NCBI GenBank assembly: GCA_020428005.1 | Contig: JAGQNP010000004.1 | Coordinates: forward strand, 1 to 42,076 | Direction of reading: 5' to 3' | Length of the DNA: 42,076 nucleotides | Origin: Candidatus Saccharimonadota bacterium | GTDB lineage: Bacteria; Patescibacteriota; Saccharimonadia; Saccharimonadales; JACQNP01 | In this document: in pieces, positions 23,734 to 35,079 of the stretch | How positions within the stretch are numbered: position 1 is the first letter of the stretch | Layout of the letters: each line of letters starts with the position of its first letter | Program-made: the position numbers and the translations under genes | The notes under the pieces: model-generated | Seen by the model: the letters and a program-made list of their open reading frames with translations, nothing else | The model's database searches: none | Told to the model about the DNA's origin: nothing

Positions 23734-25821
23734 CTATTTTGTGTTCTTGGCAACGATAGCTTCTGCTACATTGTTTGGAACATCAGCATAGTGATCAAGC
23801 TCCATACTAGAGCTAGCTCTACCTTGAGTCATTGAACGCAAATTCGTCGTATAACCAAACATTTCGCCAAGAGGAACAAATCCGGTTATTTCTTTAACTC
23901 CAGCCGATAAGTCCTCCATGGATTCAATACGACCTCGTTTTGAGTTTAAATCACCTATAACATCGCCCATAAAGTCTTCTGGTGTAACAACTACGACTTT
24001 CATAACTGGTTCAAGTAGAACTGGTGCTGCGTTACGCATTGCTTCTTTAAAACCTATCGAGCCAGCAGCCTTAAAGGCCATTTCAGAGGAGTCAACATCG
24101 TGATAGCTTCCATCATATAGTTCAACTTTAATATCAACAACAGGGTAGCCGGCTACGACCCCGTTATTCATAGCTTCTTTGATACCTTCTTCTACGGGTT
24201 TAATGTATTCGCTGGGAACAACACCGCCCTTGATTAGGTTGATGAACTCAAAACCCTTACCAGCTTCATTCTGTGATATCCTAACCCAAACATGGCCATA
24301 TTGACCACGGCCACCAGACTGACGAATAAATTTTCCTTCAGCTTCGACAGCATCTTTACGAATAGTCTCACGATAGGCAACTTGTGGAGCACCCACATTG
24401 GCCTCAACATTGAACTCGCGCTTCATTCGATCAATTAGGATCTCTAGATGCAACTCGCCCATACCGCTAATGATTGTTTGCCCAGTCTCGTCATCAACAC
24501 TAACACGAAATGTTGGGTCTTCTTCAGCCAGACGTTGCAATGCAAGCGACATCTTCTCTTGATCGCTCTTAGTCTTTGGTTCAATTGCGATCGAAACTGG
24601 TGGCTCAGGAAATGTGATGCTTTCCAAAATTATTGGGTTATTTGGGTCACATAAGGTGTTTCCAGTTGTTGTACTCTTCAGTCCCACTATGGCAGCGATA
24701 TCACCCGCGCAAACTTCAGTTACTTCTTCGCGCTTATCTGCCTGCATGCGTACAATTCGACCAATTCGCTCTTTTTCTCCATTTGAACTATTTAGAACAT
24801 AAGAACCTGCCGTTAATTTACCTGAATAGACTCGATAGTATGCCAATTTACCGACAAATGGGTCAGTTGTAATTTTAAATGCCAAGCCAGATAACGGTTC
24901 GCTCTCACTCGCCTTTCGCTCAATTTCATCACCTGATTTTGGATGTGTACCCCAAGACGAACCTCTGTCTAAAGGGTTAGGCAAGTAATCAACCACCATA
25001 TCTAGTACTTTTTCGACTATTACACCACGGCCGTCACCGCCAGTAACAGCGAAGAAGTTGCCGGATAGAACAGCAGACCTAATTGCTTGCTTGATATCAT
25101 CCTCAGTTAATCCATCTTCGCCAACTTCAAAGTACTTCTCCAACATAGCCTCGTCTTCTGCAACCGCGTTTTCAATAAGTAGGCTTCGGTACTTCTTTAC
25201 CTGATCCATCATATCAGCCGGTATATCACCGACAATAAGTTCTTTATCAGTGAATTCCTTATATGTATAGGCTTTCATGGTAACTAGATCAACCACACCA
25301 TTAACTGATTGTTCAAAGCCAATAGGCAGATGAATAGGGAAAGCTCTTTTGCTAAGACGATTGTGAATCGAGTCTAGTGACTTATAAAAATCACCACCCG
25401 TTTGATTTATTTTGTTTATAAAACAAACGCGTGGAACATTGTATTTATCTGCTTGACGCCAAACGGTTTCAGACTGTGACTCTACGCCCATCTTACCATC
25501 AAATACTACGCACGCACCATCAAGCACACGGAGTGACCGTTCAACTTCCACTGTAAAATCAATATGCCCTGGAGTATCAATGATATTAATCTGATGATCT
25601 TTCCAGTAACAAGTAACTGCAGCGGATACGATAGTGATTCCACGTTCACGTTCCTGCGCCATCCAGTCAGTGGTTGTTTCTCCTTCATGAACAGCACCGA
25701 TTTTATGCTTCAACCCTGTTCTATACAAAATGCCTTCAGTAGTTGTTGTCTTGCCGGCATCGATGTGGGCAATAATACCCATGTTTCGAATCATTTTCAT
25801 TTCAGTTTTTTTAGCTGTCAT
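23734..25821 (-). CDS. fusA: Translation elongation factor G
   Basis: 695 residues, full length. P-loop AHIDAGKTTTTEGI, switch I ERGITIVSAAVTC, DTPGHIDFT, NKIN, and the domain IV loop FKAAGSIGFKEAMRNA. It catalyses translocation and ribosome recycling. The ribosome binding site is an unusual run of seven Gs (TTAGGGGGGG) very close to the ATG. Str-operon order rpsL-rpsG-fusA. Confidence 0.98.
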   Translation of the reverse strand: MTAKKTEMKMIRNMGIIAHIDAGKTTTTEGILYRTGLKHKIGAVHEGETTTDWMAQERERGITIVSAAVTCYWKDHQINIIDTPGHIDFTVEVERSLRVLDGACVVFDGKMGVESQSETVWRQADKYNVPRVCFINKINQTGGDFYKSLDSIHNRLSKRAFPIHLPIGFEQSVNGVVDLVTMKAYTYKEFTDKELIVGDIPADMMDQVKKYRSLLIENAVAEDEAMLEKYFEVGEDGLTEDDIKQAIRSAVLSGNFFAVTGGDGRGVIVEKVLDMVVDYLPNPLDRGSSWGTHPKSGDEIERKASESEPLSGLAFKITTDPFVGKLAYYRVYSGKLTAGSYVLNSSNGEKERIGRIVRMQADKREEVTEVCAGDIAAIVGLKSTTTGNTLCDPNNPIILESITFPEPPVSIAIEPKTKSDQEKMSLALQRLAEEDPTFRVSVDDETGQTIISGMGELHLEILIDRMKREFNVEANVGAPQVAYRETIRKDAVEAEGKFIRQSGGRGQYGHVWVRISQNEAGKGFEFINLIKGGVVPSEYIKPVEEGIKEAMNNGVVAGYPVVDIKVELYDGSYHDVDSSEMAFKAAGSIGFKEAMRNAAPVLLEPVMKVVVVTPEDFMGDVIGDLNSKRGRIESMEDLSAGVKEITGFVPLGEMFGYTTNLRSMTQGRASSSMELDHYADVPNNVAEAIVAKNTK

Positions 25822-25833
25822 TACCCCCCCTAA

Positions 25834-26310
25834 CTATCTTGCAAAGTGAGCAAATGCTCGGTTAGCTTCGGCCATCTTGTGAGTATCTTCCTTCTTCTTC
25901 ACAGCTGTACCGGTATTGTTATATGCATCAATGAGTTCCAACGCTATGCGATCTTCCATACTCATACCCTTACGAGCACGGGCAGCCTGAACAAACCACA
26001 TGGTAGTTAGGTGCTGCTGTCGTTGTCCACGAACTTCAAATGGGATTTGATAGTTCGCACCACCGACACGCCTAGAGCGAGTTTCGACTGAAGGTTTTAT
26101 GTTCCCAAAAGCCTGTTCGAACACTTCTAATGGATTTTGAACTTTTAATTTATCGGCAGCCTTTTGCATACCATGATATACAAGTCGCTCGGCCACTTGC
26201 TTTTTACCGTTTTGCATAACTCTGTTTATAACTTTGGTAATCTGAGTATTGTTATATATTCTATCTGGTTGGACAGGACGAACTAGTGATTTAGTAACTT
26301 TCCTCGGCAT
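25834..26310 (-). CDS. rpsG: 30S ribosomal protein S7
   Basis: 158 residues. PRKVTKSLVRPVQPDRIYNN, VEVRSRRVGGANYQIP-like (here VETRSRRVGGANYQIPFEV) and KKEDTHKMAEANRAFAH are the S7 signature. It nucleates assembly of the 30S head. It overlaps the rpsL stop by 1 nt. Confidence 0.97.
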   Translation of the reverse strand: MPRKVTKSLVRPVQPDRIYNNTQITKVINRVMQNGKKQVAERLVYHGMQKAADKLKVQNPLEVFEQAFGNIKPSVETRSRRVGGANYQIPFEVRGQRQQHLTTMWFVQAARARKGMSMEDRIALELIDAYNNTGTAVKKKEDTHKMAEANRAFAHFAR

Positions 26311-26723
26311 TAGTTACCCTCCTTCTTAGAACCATATTTCGATCTACCTTGTTTTCGGTTCTGAACCCCTTGCAAATCAAGAGACCCTCTAACAATGTGA
26401 TAGCGGACACCAGGAAGGTCTTTCACGCGACCCCCACGAACAAGCACAACGGCATGTTCCTGAAGGTTGTGACCTTCACCACCAATATAGGCCCAAACTT
26501 CGTAACCATTGCTTAAACGTACACGAGCAACCTTACGAAGCGCAGAGTTAGGCTTTTTAGGGGTCTTAGTGGTGACCTTAACACAAACACCTCGTTTAAA
26601 TGGTGCTGACTTTTCATAATTTTTGGTTTTTAGATTATTTACAACTCGCTGCATAGCCGGTGATTTGCTTTTTGTAGTCACCTTTGTGCGTGGTTTGCGC
26701 ACCAGCTGATTTATTGTTGGCAT
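26310..26723 (-). CDS. rpsL: 30S ribosomal protein S12
   Basis: 137 residues. It has the decoding-site loops [18 protein letters not shown] and [14 protein letters not shown], with the Lys and Asp positions associated with streptomycin response and methylthiolation. N-terminal [10 protein letters not shown]. It leads the str operon, 115 nt after rpoC, and carries a hairpin leader. Confidence 0.98.
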   Translation of the reverse strand: MPTINQLVRKPRTKVTTKSKSPAMQRVVNNLKTKNYEKSAPFKRGVCVKVTTKTPKKPNSALRKVARVRLSNGYEVWAYIGGEGHNLQEHAVVLVRGGRVKDLPGVRYHIVRGSLDLQGVQNRKQGRSKYGSKKEGN

Positions 26724-26742
26724 GTATTCTCCTTTTAGTACT

Positions 26743-26787
26743 GTAATCTACTGCAACAAGCACATGCCTACGCTCGGCTCAGATTAC
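26743..26787 (-). promoter_or_regulatory. Structured 5' leader of the rpsL-rpsG-fusA operon
   Basis: Perfect 7-bp outer stem GTAATCT / AGATTAC (26781-26787 with 26743-26749) enclosing about 31 nt with smaller GC-rich pairings (GCC/GGC and TGC/GCA). It sits directly before the rpsL ribosome binding site. It may be a protein-binding autoregulatory site. No convincing promoter was identified in the rest of the gap. Confidence 0.42.
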
Positions 26788-26837
26788 TTATTTAATACAA
26801 TGTGTAACTCTAACAGAATTTTTGCTTCTTAGCAATA

Positions 26838-29800
26838 CTAAACTAGTGCTTCCTCTTCAATTTCAGACAGTATTTCTTCGTCATCATTTTCTTCTTCTAT
26901 CGAATGGCCAGTACCAACTGGTATTCGCCTACCCAAGATAACATTTTCTTTCAAACCGTAAAGCTTATCAACCTTACCGCTAGTTGCGGCTGAAATAAGA
27001 ACACGTGTTGTGTCCTGGAAGCTAGCTGCACTTAAGAATGAGTCTGTTGAGAGACTTGCTTTAGTTATACCCAGCAACAACTGAACATATTTTGCAGGTT
27101 GCTTCTTTTCTGCAACTAGCTGTTCATTAGCTTCAACAACAGCAAGCTTACTAACAATATCACCAGTAACAAACTCCGTATCACCAGCATCTTCTATCTG
27201 TACGCGACTAAACATTTGACGAACAATGATTTCTAGATGTTTATCAGCAATATTTTGGCCTTGTGAAGCAAATATCTTAAGAATTTCGTTCATTATGTAC
27301 CGTTGGGTTGCTTCAACCCCTTGTAACAGCATAAGTTCATGCAGATTTATTGAACCATTTGTCAATCTTTGACCCGCAATCACTGATTCACCGTCTTTGA
27401 CCAATACTTGCTTATATCCGGGTATCTCGTAGCGGACGAAGCTTTTACCTGCTGGTACAATTGAAACCGACTTCTTGTTCACTTCAACTTTACCGGCAAT
27501 TGTAGCTATAAGGGGATTGGAACCCTTTTCATTTGCAGCAAGCACATCACCAATAGCAACTTCTGAGCCATTGGCAACTTGAACATCACGATCATCGAGA
27601 CTGTACTTAACTTTTTTCTTATCTTCAGCACCAACCTGAACTATATATTGGTCACCCTCCTCCCAAACAGTAGCTACTCCATCAATCTCAGAAAGATAGG
27701 CCTGACCTTTAGGCGTACGAACTTCAAATATTTCTTCAACGCGAGGCAAACCTTGGGTAATGTCTTCAGCAACAGCCGACCCACCTGAGTGGAACGTTCT
27801 AAGCGTCAACTGCGTACCTGGTTCACCGATACTTTGTGCAGCAATAACGCCAATTGGGTGGTAAGATTCCACTAGCTTACCAGTGGCTGGATCAAGACCG
27901 TATGACTTTTGCGAAACCCCTCTCTCGTTGGTACAGCTTAATGCGCTCATAATTCGTACACCATCGCAAGAATCATCAGACTCAATTGCATGAGCTATGT
28001 CGCTAGTTATATGTTCCCCTTTGCCAACATGCTTTCCGATTTTTTCTGCAGCAAACCTACCAACAAGTCGAGAAGCATAGCTAACACCGATCTCATCGGA
28101 ATCTGATCGATAAACCGGAAATCCTGGATCTTCACAATCCTCATCAATCGTAAATACATCCTGGCTCACGTCCACAAGTCGACGTGTAAGATAACCAGAG
28201 TCAGCTGTTTTGAGAGCTGTGTCGATCATTCCCTTACGTGCACCCCTTGTCGCAGTAAAGTATTCTAGTGGTCCAAGACCGCCTTTGTAGTTTGACCTAA
28301 TAGGTAGTTCAATAGCCCGTCCTGTTGCATCAGTCATAACACCGAGCATACCAACAGCAGTTTTTACTTGGCCAATATTACCCCTTGCGCCAGAGACAAC
28401 TGCAATCGACATTGAACTATCCTCACTAGCAAACTGCTCTGAAAGTTTTGTTTGTACTGTTGAGTCAGTCTGCATCCAGTTCTCAACTGTCAACCTATAT
28501 CTTTCCTCGTTAGTAATAAATCCTTGGTCATACTGGTTACTGATTTCCGTGGCTTTTTCCTCACCAGATTCCAATATTTTAGAAAGACCTTCGAAATCAC
28601 TGAAGTCTGTCATACCCATTGATAAACCAGATTTAGTTGCATAAAAGAATCCTATGTCCTTCATTGCATCGGCAATAGCAGCAGTTTTTTCTTGTCCATA
28701 CTGCTGGTATACCATTGAAAGAACGTTAGATAATTTCTTCTTAGTCATAGGTTCGTCTTGGTATGGAAAGTCTTCAGGGAATATCTCATTAAATAGCAAC
28801 CTTCCTACGGTGGTTTCACGAACTTCACCCTTAAATGTAGTTCTGACTTTGCTCTGCAGAATTACCTTTTTACTGTCAAGCGCCATTAAAACTTCGTCAA
28901 TATTAGCAAAGGGAAGGACTTGATCATTGGCTAGCTTTCTGTCATATGTCAGGTAGTAACAGCCCAACACAATGTCTTGTTCAACATGCAATATTGGTGA
29001 CCCATCAGCCGGTTTTAGTAAGTTTTTGTTGCTAGCCATTATGTTTCTAGCTTCAGTTTGCGCACTATCTGAAAGCGGTAGGTGAACAGCCATCTGATCG
29101 CCATCGAAATCAGCATTGAAACCTTTACATACAAGTGGGTGCAACTGGATGGCCTTACCCTCAATAAGTACTGGTTGAAAAGCCTGTATGCTTAGCCTAT
29201 GAAGACTAGGTGCACGGTTAAGTAACACGTACTTACCCCTAATTGCTTCGTCAAGAGCATCCCAAACGGCAGTTTCGCCAGTCTCAATCATTCGCGTAGC
29301 TGAACGGATGTTGTGTGCATAGTCATTTGCAATCAGAATACCAATTACGAATGGCTTGAATAGCTCAAGTGCCATCATCTTTGGAAGCCCACATTCATTA
29401 ATTGTAAGCTCTGGACCAGCTACAATAACTGAACGACCTGAGTAATCAACACGCTTTCCTAGCAAATTCTGTCGGAACCTTCCTTGTTTACCTTTTAGCA
29501 TGTCACTAAGACTCTTTAGACGACGTCTTTGACCAGTAGCTGCAACGGCTCGTCCTGACCTAGCGTTGTTATTATCAATTAGCGCATCAACCGCCTCCTG
29601 TAACATTCGTTGCTCATTTCGCCTAATTACCTCAGGGGCGTTCAATTCAATCAATTTCTTTAGTCGATTGTTTCTATTAATTACACGTCTATATAGATCA
29701 TTAAGATCGCTTGTGGCAAAGCGGCCACCTGTAAGTTGAACCATAGGTCGAAGATCTGGAGGTATAACAGGCAGTACAGTAAGACACATGCTCTTTGGCT

Positions 29801-30665
29801 TTATTCCCGCTCTTTGCATACTCTCAAGTAATCGAAGTCTCTTCATCAGTTTCTTCTTTCGTTGACCTTTAGCCTCTTCTGCCTCGTTGGTAAGATCAAG
29901 TATTAATTTCTCAAGATCAATATCATCCAGAAGCTCCTTTAGTGCTCCACCGCCCATTCCCACCTCAACAATTTCACTTAATTCGTCGGGTAAGTTTCTA
30001 TAATCAGCTTCCGAAATGAGGTTTAAGCGAACTAAAGAATCAACCTGAGATTTGTACTCTTCAAATTGGGCTGCAATTTCCTCAAGCTCTTTTGTCTGCA
30101 TTTCGGCAAGTGCCTTAATATTCGCATCATCTTTCTTTGATTCGGCTTCGTATCTGGACTTAATTGCATCTGTTGCCGCCTTGTATTCAGCCTCTTTATC
30201 GGACAACAACTGATTTCGCTTTTCTTCATCTACATTTTTTATGATGTAGCTTGCAAAATATGCTACCCTCTCAAGGTTCTTTACGGTAAGCCCTAGTAGC
30301 AATCCAACAGCAGATGGCGTTCCACGTAAAAACCATATGTGGGCAACTGGTGAAGCTAAGCTAATATGCCCCATTCTTTCGCGTCGAACAATTGACTTTG
30401 TGACAATTTCACCGTTTTTATCTATAGCTGCCTCGTGTGATCTAACACCCTTATATTTGGCATCATGAGGGTTAATGTCCTTAACAGGTCCGAATATTCT
30501 CTCGCAGAATAGCCCGTCGCGTTCTGGTTTTTGAGTCCTATAGTTTATGGTCTCTGGTTTTGTAATTTCACCATGACTCCAGTCTAGAATATCTTCAGCG
30601 CTAGCCACAGCTAGACGTACTGCATCAAAGTCTGCAATATTTGTACCTTGTGAATAACGTCTCAT
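26838..30665 (-). CDS. rpoC: RNA polymerase beta' subunit, zinc sites degenerate
   Basis: 1275 residues. The catalytic loop [16 protein letters not shown] is intact, as are the [20 protein letters not shown] segment and the N-terminal ERIFGPVKD. Two features are odd. The N-terminal zinc ribbon, normally four Cys, reads [20 protein letters not shown] (66-85) with no Cys. The second zinc site, normally ending GVCxKCYG, reads GVSQKSYG. It overlaps the rpoB stop by 1 nt. A long helical, charged insertion follows residue about 150. Confidence 0.97.
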   Translation of the reverse strand: MRRYSQGTNIADFDAVRLAVASAEDILDWSHGEITKPETINYRTQKPERDGLFCERIFGPVKDINPHDAKYKGVRSHEAAIDKNGEIVTKSIVRRERMGHISLASPVAHIWFLRGTPSAVGLLLGLTVKNLERVAYFASYIIKNVDEEKRNQLLSDKEAEYKAATDAIKSRYEAESKKDDANIKALAEMQTKELEEIAAQFEEYKSQVDSLVRLNLISEADYRNLPDELSEIVEVGMGGGALKELLDDIDLEKLILDLTNEAEEAKGQRKKKLMKRLRLLESMQRAGIKPKSMCLTVLPVIPPDLRPMVQLTGGRFATSDLNDLYRRVINRNNRLKKLIELNAPEVIRRNEQRMLQEAVDALIDNNNARSGRAVAATGQRRRLKSLSDMLKGKQGRFRQNLLGKRVDYSGRSVIVAGPELTINECGLPKMMALELFKPFVIGILIANDYAHNIRSATRMIETGETAVWDALDEAIRGKYVLLNRAPSLHRLSIQAFQPVLIEGKAIQLHPLVCKGFNADFDGDQMAVHLPLSDSAQTEARNIMASNKNLLKPADGSPILHVEQDIVLGCYYLTYDRKLANDQVLPFANIDEVLMALDSKKVILQSKVRTTFKGEVRETTVGRLLFNEIFPEDFPYQDEPMTKKKLSNVLSMVYQQYGQEKTAAIADAMKDIGFFYATKSGLSMGMTDFSDFEGLSKILESGEEKATEISNQYDQGFITNEERYRLTVENWMQTDSTVQTKLSEQFASEDSSMSIAVVSGARGNIGQVKTAVGMLGVMTDATGRAIELPIRSNYKGGLGPLEYFTATRGARKGMIDTALKTADSGYLTRRLVDVSQDVFTIDEDCEDPGFPVYRSDSDEIGVSYASRLVGRFAAEKIGKHVGKGEHITSDIAHAIESDDSCDGVRIMSALSCTNERGVSQKSYGLDPATGKLVESYHPIGVIAAQSIGEPGTQLTLRTFHSGGSAVAEDITQGLPRVEEIFEVRTPKGQAYLSEIDGVATVWEEGDQYIVQVGAEDKKKVKYSLDDRDVQVANGSEVAIGDVLAANEKGSNPLIATIAGKVEVNKKSVSIVPAGKSFVRYEIPGYKQVLVKDGESVIAGQRLTNGSINLHELMLLQGVEATQRYIMNEILKIFASQGQNIADKHLEIIVRQMFSRVQIEDAGDTEFVTGDIVSKLAVVEANEQLVAEKKQPAKYVQLLLGITKASLSTDSFLSAASFQDTTRVLISAATSGKVDKLYGLKENVILGRRIPVGTGHSIEEENDDEEILSEIEEEALV

Positions 30666-33600
30666 TACGCTACCTCCTTTTCTTCTTGGTCTTCAGCCGG
30701 TAATTGAATATCCTCATCATCATTGTCATCAGATGATACAGAATTATCGTCAACCATAGTAACGGTTGCAGTTGAGTCGGCGAGATCAATCACATCAAAC
30801 TCATCAACAGCAGCATCTTCGGTAACATCTATCTCTGATACGGATGGCTCAGGAACATCAACATCTGCAAGATGTTCCGCTTCGTCTTTAATATTGTCAG
30901 CAAGAACCTCCTCTGCATCAACAACCTGATCACTTGTAACTAAGTCTACCTTTAACCCTAGACCCTGCAACTCTTTAACAAGAACATTGAAACTTTCTGG
31001 TACCTTTGGTCCAACAATTTCTGTTTGTTTAATAATAGCTTCATATGCTTTAGATCTACCGTATACATCGTCAGATTTTATGGTCAGCATCTCCTGAAGA
31101 GTATTTGCTGCTCCATAAGCCTCAAGTGCCCATACTTCCATTTCACCAAAGCGCTGACCACCATTTTGTGCCTTACCACCGAGCGGTTGCTGGGTAACCA
31201 TTGTGTACGGTCCAGTTGAACGTGCGTGAATTTTATCGGCAATCATATGATTTAGCTTGATCATATACATGCTGCCGACAGTTGTTCTCTCGGAAAATGG
31301 CTCACCTGTACGACCATCATAAAGTTGCTGTTTACCGTCTTCAGGTAATCCTGCGTCTTTTAGAAGTTCTTGGATTTTATCAGGAGAAACACCGTTAAAC
31401 GATGGACTTGCGACTTTCATTCCTAAAGATCGTGCCGCCATACCTAGATGAGTTTCAAATAGCTGTCCAATATTCATACGACTTGGTACACCAAGAGGGT
31501 TCAGTATTATGTCTACTGGCGTACCATCCTCAGTAAATGGCATGTCTTCAACCGGTAATACACGAGCTATAACACCCTTGTTACCATGACGGCCACCAAG
31601 CTTATCTCCAACAGATATCTTGCGCATTTGAGCAACAAATACCTGGATTTGCATTATGACACCAGCTTTCAATTCATGTCCGTTAGCTTTGGAGAAAACC
31701 TTAACCCCTACTACCTTCCCATGTTTACCGTTGGGCATTCTTTGTGAGGTATCTCTAACTTCTTTAGCTTTTTCTCCAAAAATAGCACGGAGTAAGCGTT
31801 CTTCACTGCTTAGCTCTTGTTCGCCTTTAGGCGTAATCTTACCGATTAGAATGTCGCCAGGGTGAACTTCAGCGCCTATTCTAACTATTCCCTCCTCATC
31901 TAGATGACGGAGTGAATCTTCAGCAACATTTGGTATGTCCCTCGTTACTAACTCAGGTCCAAGTTTTGTTTCACGAACTTCAACCATGAAATCAACAATG
32001 TGAACAGAAGTTAGGTCATCGTTTTCAACAAGTTTTCTTGAAATTATAATTGCGTCTTCAAAGTTGTAGCCATTCCAAGGCATAAATGCAACTACGAGAT
32101 CTCTACCCAAAGCTAACTCACCACTTGCAATCGACATACCTTCAATTATTGGATCACCTGGTTTTAGTTTATCTCCAGTGTTTACAACAACTTTCTGATT
32201 TATGGAACTACCTTCATTGCTTCTTATAAAGTGCTGTGGTTTATATGTAATTTTGCCACTTTTGTAAGATACTACGACTTCATCACCTGAAGCTTTTACT
32301 ACCTCACCAGCTTGATCAGCCACGATAAGCTGACCACTGTTATATGCAACCGCTTCTTCAAGTCCAGTACCCACAATTGGAGATTGTGGCCTAATTAGTG
32401 GCACAGCCTGCCTTTGTTGGTTACTACCCATGAGAGATCGATATACATAATTCTTCTCTACAAAGGGTATCAGTCCCGCACTTGAGCCAATGATTTGCTT
32501 TCTTGATGCATCTATGTGAGTCACATCATTAGCGTCAACTTCACTTGACTTTAAGTGACTTCTAGCTGAAACACGTTCACTAATAAAATAGCCTTTGTCA
32601 TCTACAGGCTCACTTGCGCTAGCAATAACTGCGGCCTCTTCCTCAGCTGCATCTAAATAAACAATATCATCTGTTGTAACAGCTTTTATCGGCCAAGTAA
32701 CTTGCTTTTTTATCGAGGCAAGCTTTTTTGCATTCGCAGCAGTGATTGTTGCTCCAGCCTTTACGATTACAACACCTTTTTCATCTTCGAGATTTACTGC
32801 AGCTATGTGCCCTTCGGAATCCTTCGCCGAAACAGAATTCATTACCTTGCGATAAGGAGTTTCTATGAAACCGTAATCATTGATCCTCGCGTATGCAGCC
32901 ATATTAAGAACTAGTCCAATGTTAGCTCCTTCGGGGGTTTCTACGGCACATATCCTTCCATAGTGAGTTGCATGAGCGTCGCGTACTTCGAAACCGGCCC
33001 TCTCACGACTTAAGCCACCAGGACCCATCGAGCTCAAGCGTCTTTTGTGAGCTAGTTCACTCAAAGGATTAATTTGGTCCATGAACTGTGACAGCTGCGA
33101 ACTAGCGAAAAATTCTCGAACAGCAGCTACCACTGGCCTAGCGTTTATAAGCTGAGCAGGAGTAACAGTTTCAATTTCGCTCATACTCATGCGATCCTTA
33201 GTGTTACGTTCCATTCTAAGAAGCCCGATCCTAAACTGCCTTTGCACAAGCTCTCCAACCAACTTAACCCTTCGATTAGCTAGAGAGTCAATATCATCTG
33301 CCGGTTCTTGAGTATTATTTAATCGGATAATCTCTGCAATGATTGCTATAAGATCCTCAAGTCGCATGACTCGGTTTTCAACTGTATTTGGAATATCTAA
33401 ATCAAGACGTTTGTTAAGCTTATAGCGTCCGACTCTACTAAAATCAAAACGCTTAAAGTTGTAAAACATGTTTTCTATTAGCCCACGAGCATTATCAACA
33501 GTTGCGAGGTCACCCGGTCTTAATCGACGATATACTTCAATTAGAGCTTCGTTGCTACCTTTTGTTGGATCTTTTTCCAATGTAGACTCGATGTAATTTA

Positions 33601-34273
33601 ATGAGCCTTGATCGACATGTTTAAAATGTTCTTTTATTTGAGCTTCACTTAGACCAAGAGCTTTCAAAAGAGTTGTGACAGCAATTTTTCGCTTTCTATC
33701 AATTTTTACAAAAAGTGCCCCCGATGCCGCAGTCTCAAACTCAAGCCATGCTCCCCGACCTGGGATAACCTTGGCGCCGTAAAGGTTCTTTGAACCATGA
33801 AGATCTGAAGTAAAAAACACACCCGCAGATCTAATCAACTGAGATACAACAACACGCTCAGCGCCATTTATCACAAAGGTTCCGCGGTTAGTCATCCAAG
33901 GATAATCACCTAGATATATCTCTTGATCTTTAACTTCACCAGTTACCTTGTTTGTAAGCTCAACAGTAGCCTTTAAAGGAGCTTCGTAACTAACATTGTT
34001 TTCTCTGGCCTCGTCTTCTGATAACTTTGGTGACTCAAATCTATAGTCTTTAAACCTTAGCGAGAGCTTACTTGCTGTGTAATCATCAATTGGACTTATT
34101 TCTGCTAAAAGCTCGCCAAGACCCTCCTCGACAAACCATTGAAAAGACCGATTTTGGTGGTCAACCAGATTGGGAAGATCGATAATTTCATCAGAATCAT
34201 TAAAATATACTCTACCATTTTTGTTTTGTTTAGTTTTTGTTGATGTAGTATCAGAATTACTACTCTTTGCCAT
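30665..34273 (-). CDS. rpoB: RNA polymerase beta subunit with acidic C-terminal tail
   Basis: 1202 residues from ATG 34273; a TTG two codons upstream is too close to the GGAG (4 nt versus 10 nt). Landmarks include the rifampicin-region SQLSQFMDQINPLSELAHKR, with LSSMGPGGLSRERAGFEVRD after it, and GRHGNKGVIARVLPVEDMP. After the normal end (GLGLKVDLV) there is an extra acidic tail of about 80 residues rich in Asp, Glu and Val, probably disordered. rplJ/rplL are not upstream; rpoB follows clpP here. Confidence 0.97.
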   Translation of the reverse strand: MAKSSNSDTTSTKTKQNKNGRVYFNDSDEIIDLPNLVDHQNRSFQWFVEEGLGELLAEISPIDDYTASKLSLRFKDYRFESPKLSEDEARENNVSYEAPLKATVELTNKVTGEVKDQEIYLGDYPWMTNRGTFVINGAERVVVSQLIRSAGVFFTSDLHGSKNLYGAKVIPGRGAWLEFETAASGALFVKIDRKRKIAVTTLLKALGLSEAQIKEHFKHVDQGSLNYIESTLEKDPTKGSNEALIEVYRRLRPGDLATVDNARGLIENMFYNFKRFDFSRVGRYKLNKRLDLDIPNTVENRVMRLEDLIAIIAEIIRLNNTQEPADDIDSLANRRVKLVGELVQRQFRIGLLRMERNTKDRMSMSEIETVTPAQLINARPVVAAVREFFASSQLSQFMDQINPLSELAHKRRLSSMGPGGLSRERAGFEVRDAHATHYGRICAVETPEGANIGLVLNMAAYARINDYGFIETPYRKVMNSVSAKDSEGHIAAVNLEDEKGVVIVKAGATITAANAKKLASIKKQVTWPIKAVTTDDIVYLDAAEEEAAVIASASEPVDDKGYFISERVSARSHLKSSEVDANDVTHIDASRKQIIGSSAGLIPFVEKNYVYRSLMGSNQQRQAVPLIRPQSPIVGTGLEEAVAYNSGQLIVADQAGEVVKASGDEVVVSYKSGKITYKPQHFIRSNEGSSINQKVVVNTGDKLKPGDPIIEGMSIASGELALGRDLVVAFMPWNGYNFEDAIIISRKLVENDDLTSVHIVDFMVEVRETKLGPELVTRDIPNVAEDSLRHLDEEGIVRIGAEVHPGDILIGKITPKGEQELSSEERLLRAIFGEKAKEVRDTSQRMPNGKHGKVVGVKVFSKANGHELKAGVIMQIQVFVAQMRKISVGDKLGGRHGNKGVIARVLPVEDMPFTEDGTPVDIILNPLGVPSRMNIGQLFETHLGMAARSLGMKVASPSFNGVSPDKIQELLKDAGLPEDGKQQLYDGRTGEPFSERTTVGSMYMIKLNHMIADKIHARSTGPYTMVTQQPLGGKAQNGGQRFGEMEVWALEAYGAANTLQEMLTIKSDDVYGRSKAYEAIIKQTEIVGPKVPESFNVLVKELQGLGLKVDLVTSDQVVDAEEVLADNIKDEAEHLADVDVPEPSVSEIDVTEDAAVDEFDVIDLADSTATVTMVDDNSVSSDDNDDEDIQLPAEDQEEKEVA

Positions 34274-34321
34274 AGACAACTAGCTCCATATTAATTAGTT
34301 TGATGTGATTTTTACGTTTTG

Positions 34322-34386
34322 GTTCGGCCGAAGAACACTAGCTGGGCATCTTGGCAAAATCTGTTACAAACCAATACTACCCGAAC
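34322..34386 (-). promoter_or_regulatory. Possible structured leader of rpoBC
   Basis: GTTCGG (34381-34386) can pair with CCGAAC (34322-34327) around an internal TTGG / CCAA helix and a TTCGGCCGAA palindrome. A weak promoter-like TTTACA (34427-34432) with TCTCAT lies upstream. Low confidence. Confidence 0.3.
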
Positions 34387-34444
34387 GTACACTACTTCTT
34401 AATATGAGAGTTTGAACTACCGAATTGTAAAAGTCAAGTAATAA

Positions 34445-35044
34445 TTATTGGTTTTTGATAACTCTATCGACTAACCCGTATTTTTTTGCACCATCTGCTG
34501 TCATCCAGTAATCGCGCTCCATATCTTCTTTAATTCGCTCTACTGTTTGTCCTGTATTTTGAGCCATAATCTCGTTTAGACGGCTTTTGATCCTCAATGA
34601 TTCTTTTAGATCTATTTCCATATCCGTGACCTTACCGCGTGTTCCGCTTGATGGTTGGTGAATCATGACTGTAGCATTTGGCAATATAAAGCGTTTACCC
34701 CTTGTACCGCTACTAAGTAAAAATGCAGCAGCTGACGCCTGTACGCCAATGCCAACGGTTTGTATATCACTACTTACATATTGCATAGTGTCATAAATCG
34801 CTAATGCGTCATAGACGCTTCCACCTGGACTATTTATGTATAGATATATGTCTTTTTTGTTATCCTCATTGTCTAGGAATAGTAGCTGAGCAACTATTAA
34901 ATTGGCAGTGTGTTCATTAACATCACTCCCTAGAAAAATTATTCTATCCTTTAGAAGCCTGGAGTATATGTCGAAAGCACGCTCCATACGCCCATCCGTT
35001 TCAATAACTGTTGGAACTAGAAACGAATTTTCTTTATTAATCAT
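34445..35044 (-). CDS. clpP: ATP-dependent Clp protease proteolytic subunit
   Basis: 199 residues. Catalytic Ser lies in [14 protein letters not shown] (aligned with the family GQAASMGAFLL), His in VMIHQP, and Asp in [27 protein letters not shown] is also typical. No propeptide is obvious. There is no ribosome binding site; the predicted transcription start coincides with the A of the ATG, so the mRNA is probably leaderless. A perfect CIRCE element overlaps the promoter, implying HrcA control. It works with ClpX or ClpC to degrade proteins. Confidence 0.97.
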   Translation of the reverse strand: MINKENSFLVPTVIETDGRMERAFDIYSRLLKDRIIFLGSDVNEHTANLIVAQLLFLDNEDNKKDIYLYINSPGGSVYDALAIYDTMQYVSSDIQTVGIGVQASAAAFLLSSGTRGKRFILPNATVMIHQPSSGTRGKVTDMEIDLKESLRIKSRLNEIMAQNTGQTVERIKEDMERDYWMTADGAKKYGLVDRVIKNQ

Positions 35045-35050
35045 GATGAC

Positions 35051-35079
35051 AGTATACCTACAACATTAGCACTCGTCAA
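35051..35079 (-). promoter_or_regulatory. clpP promoter (leaderless transcript)
   Basis: TTGACG (35074-35079), 17-bp spacer, TATACT (35051-35056). The seventh base after the -10 is the A of the clpP ATG. The -35 box lies inside the CIRCE element. Confidence 0.8.
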
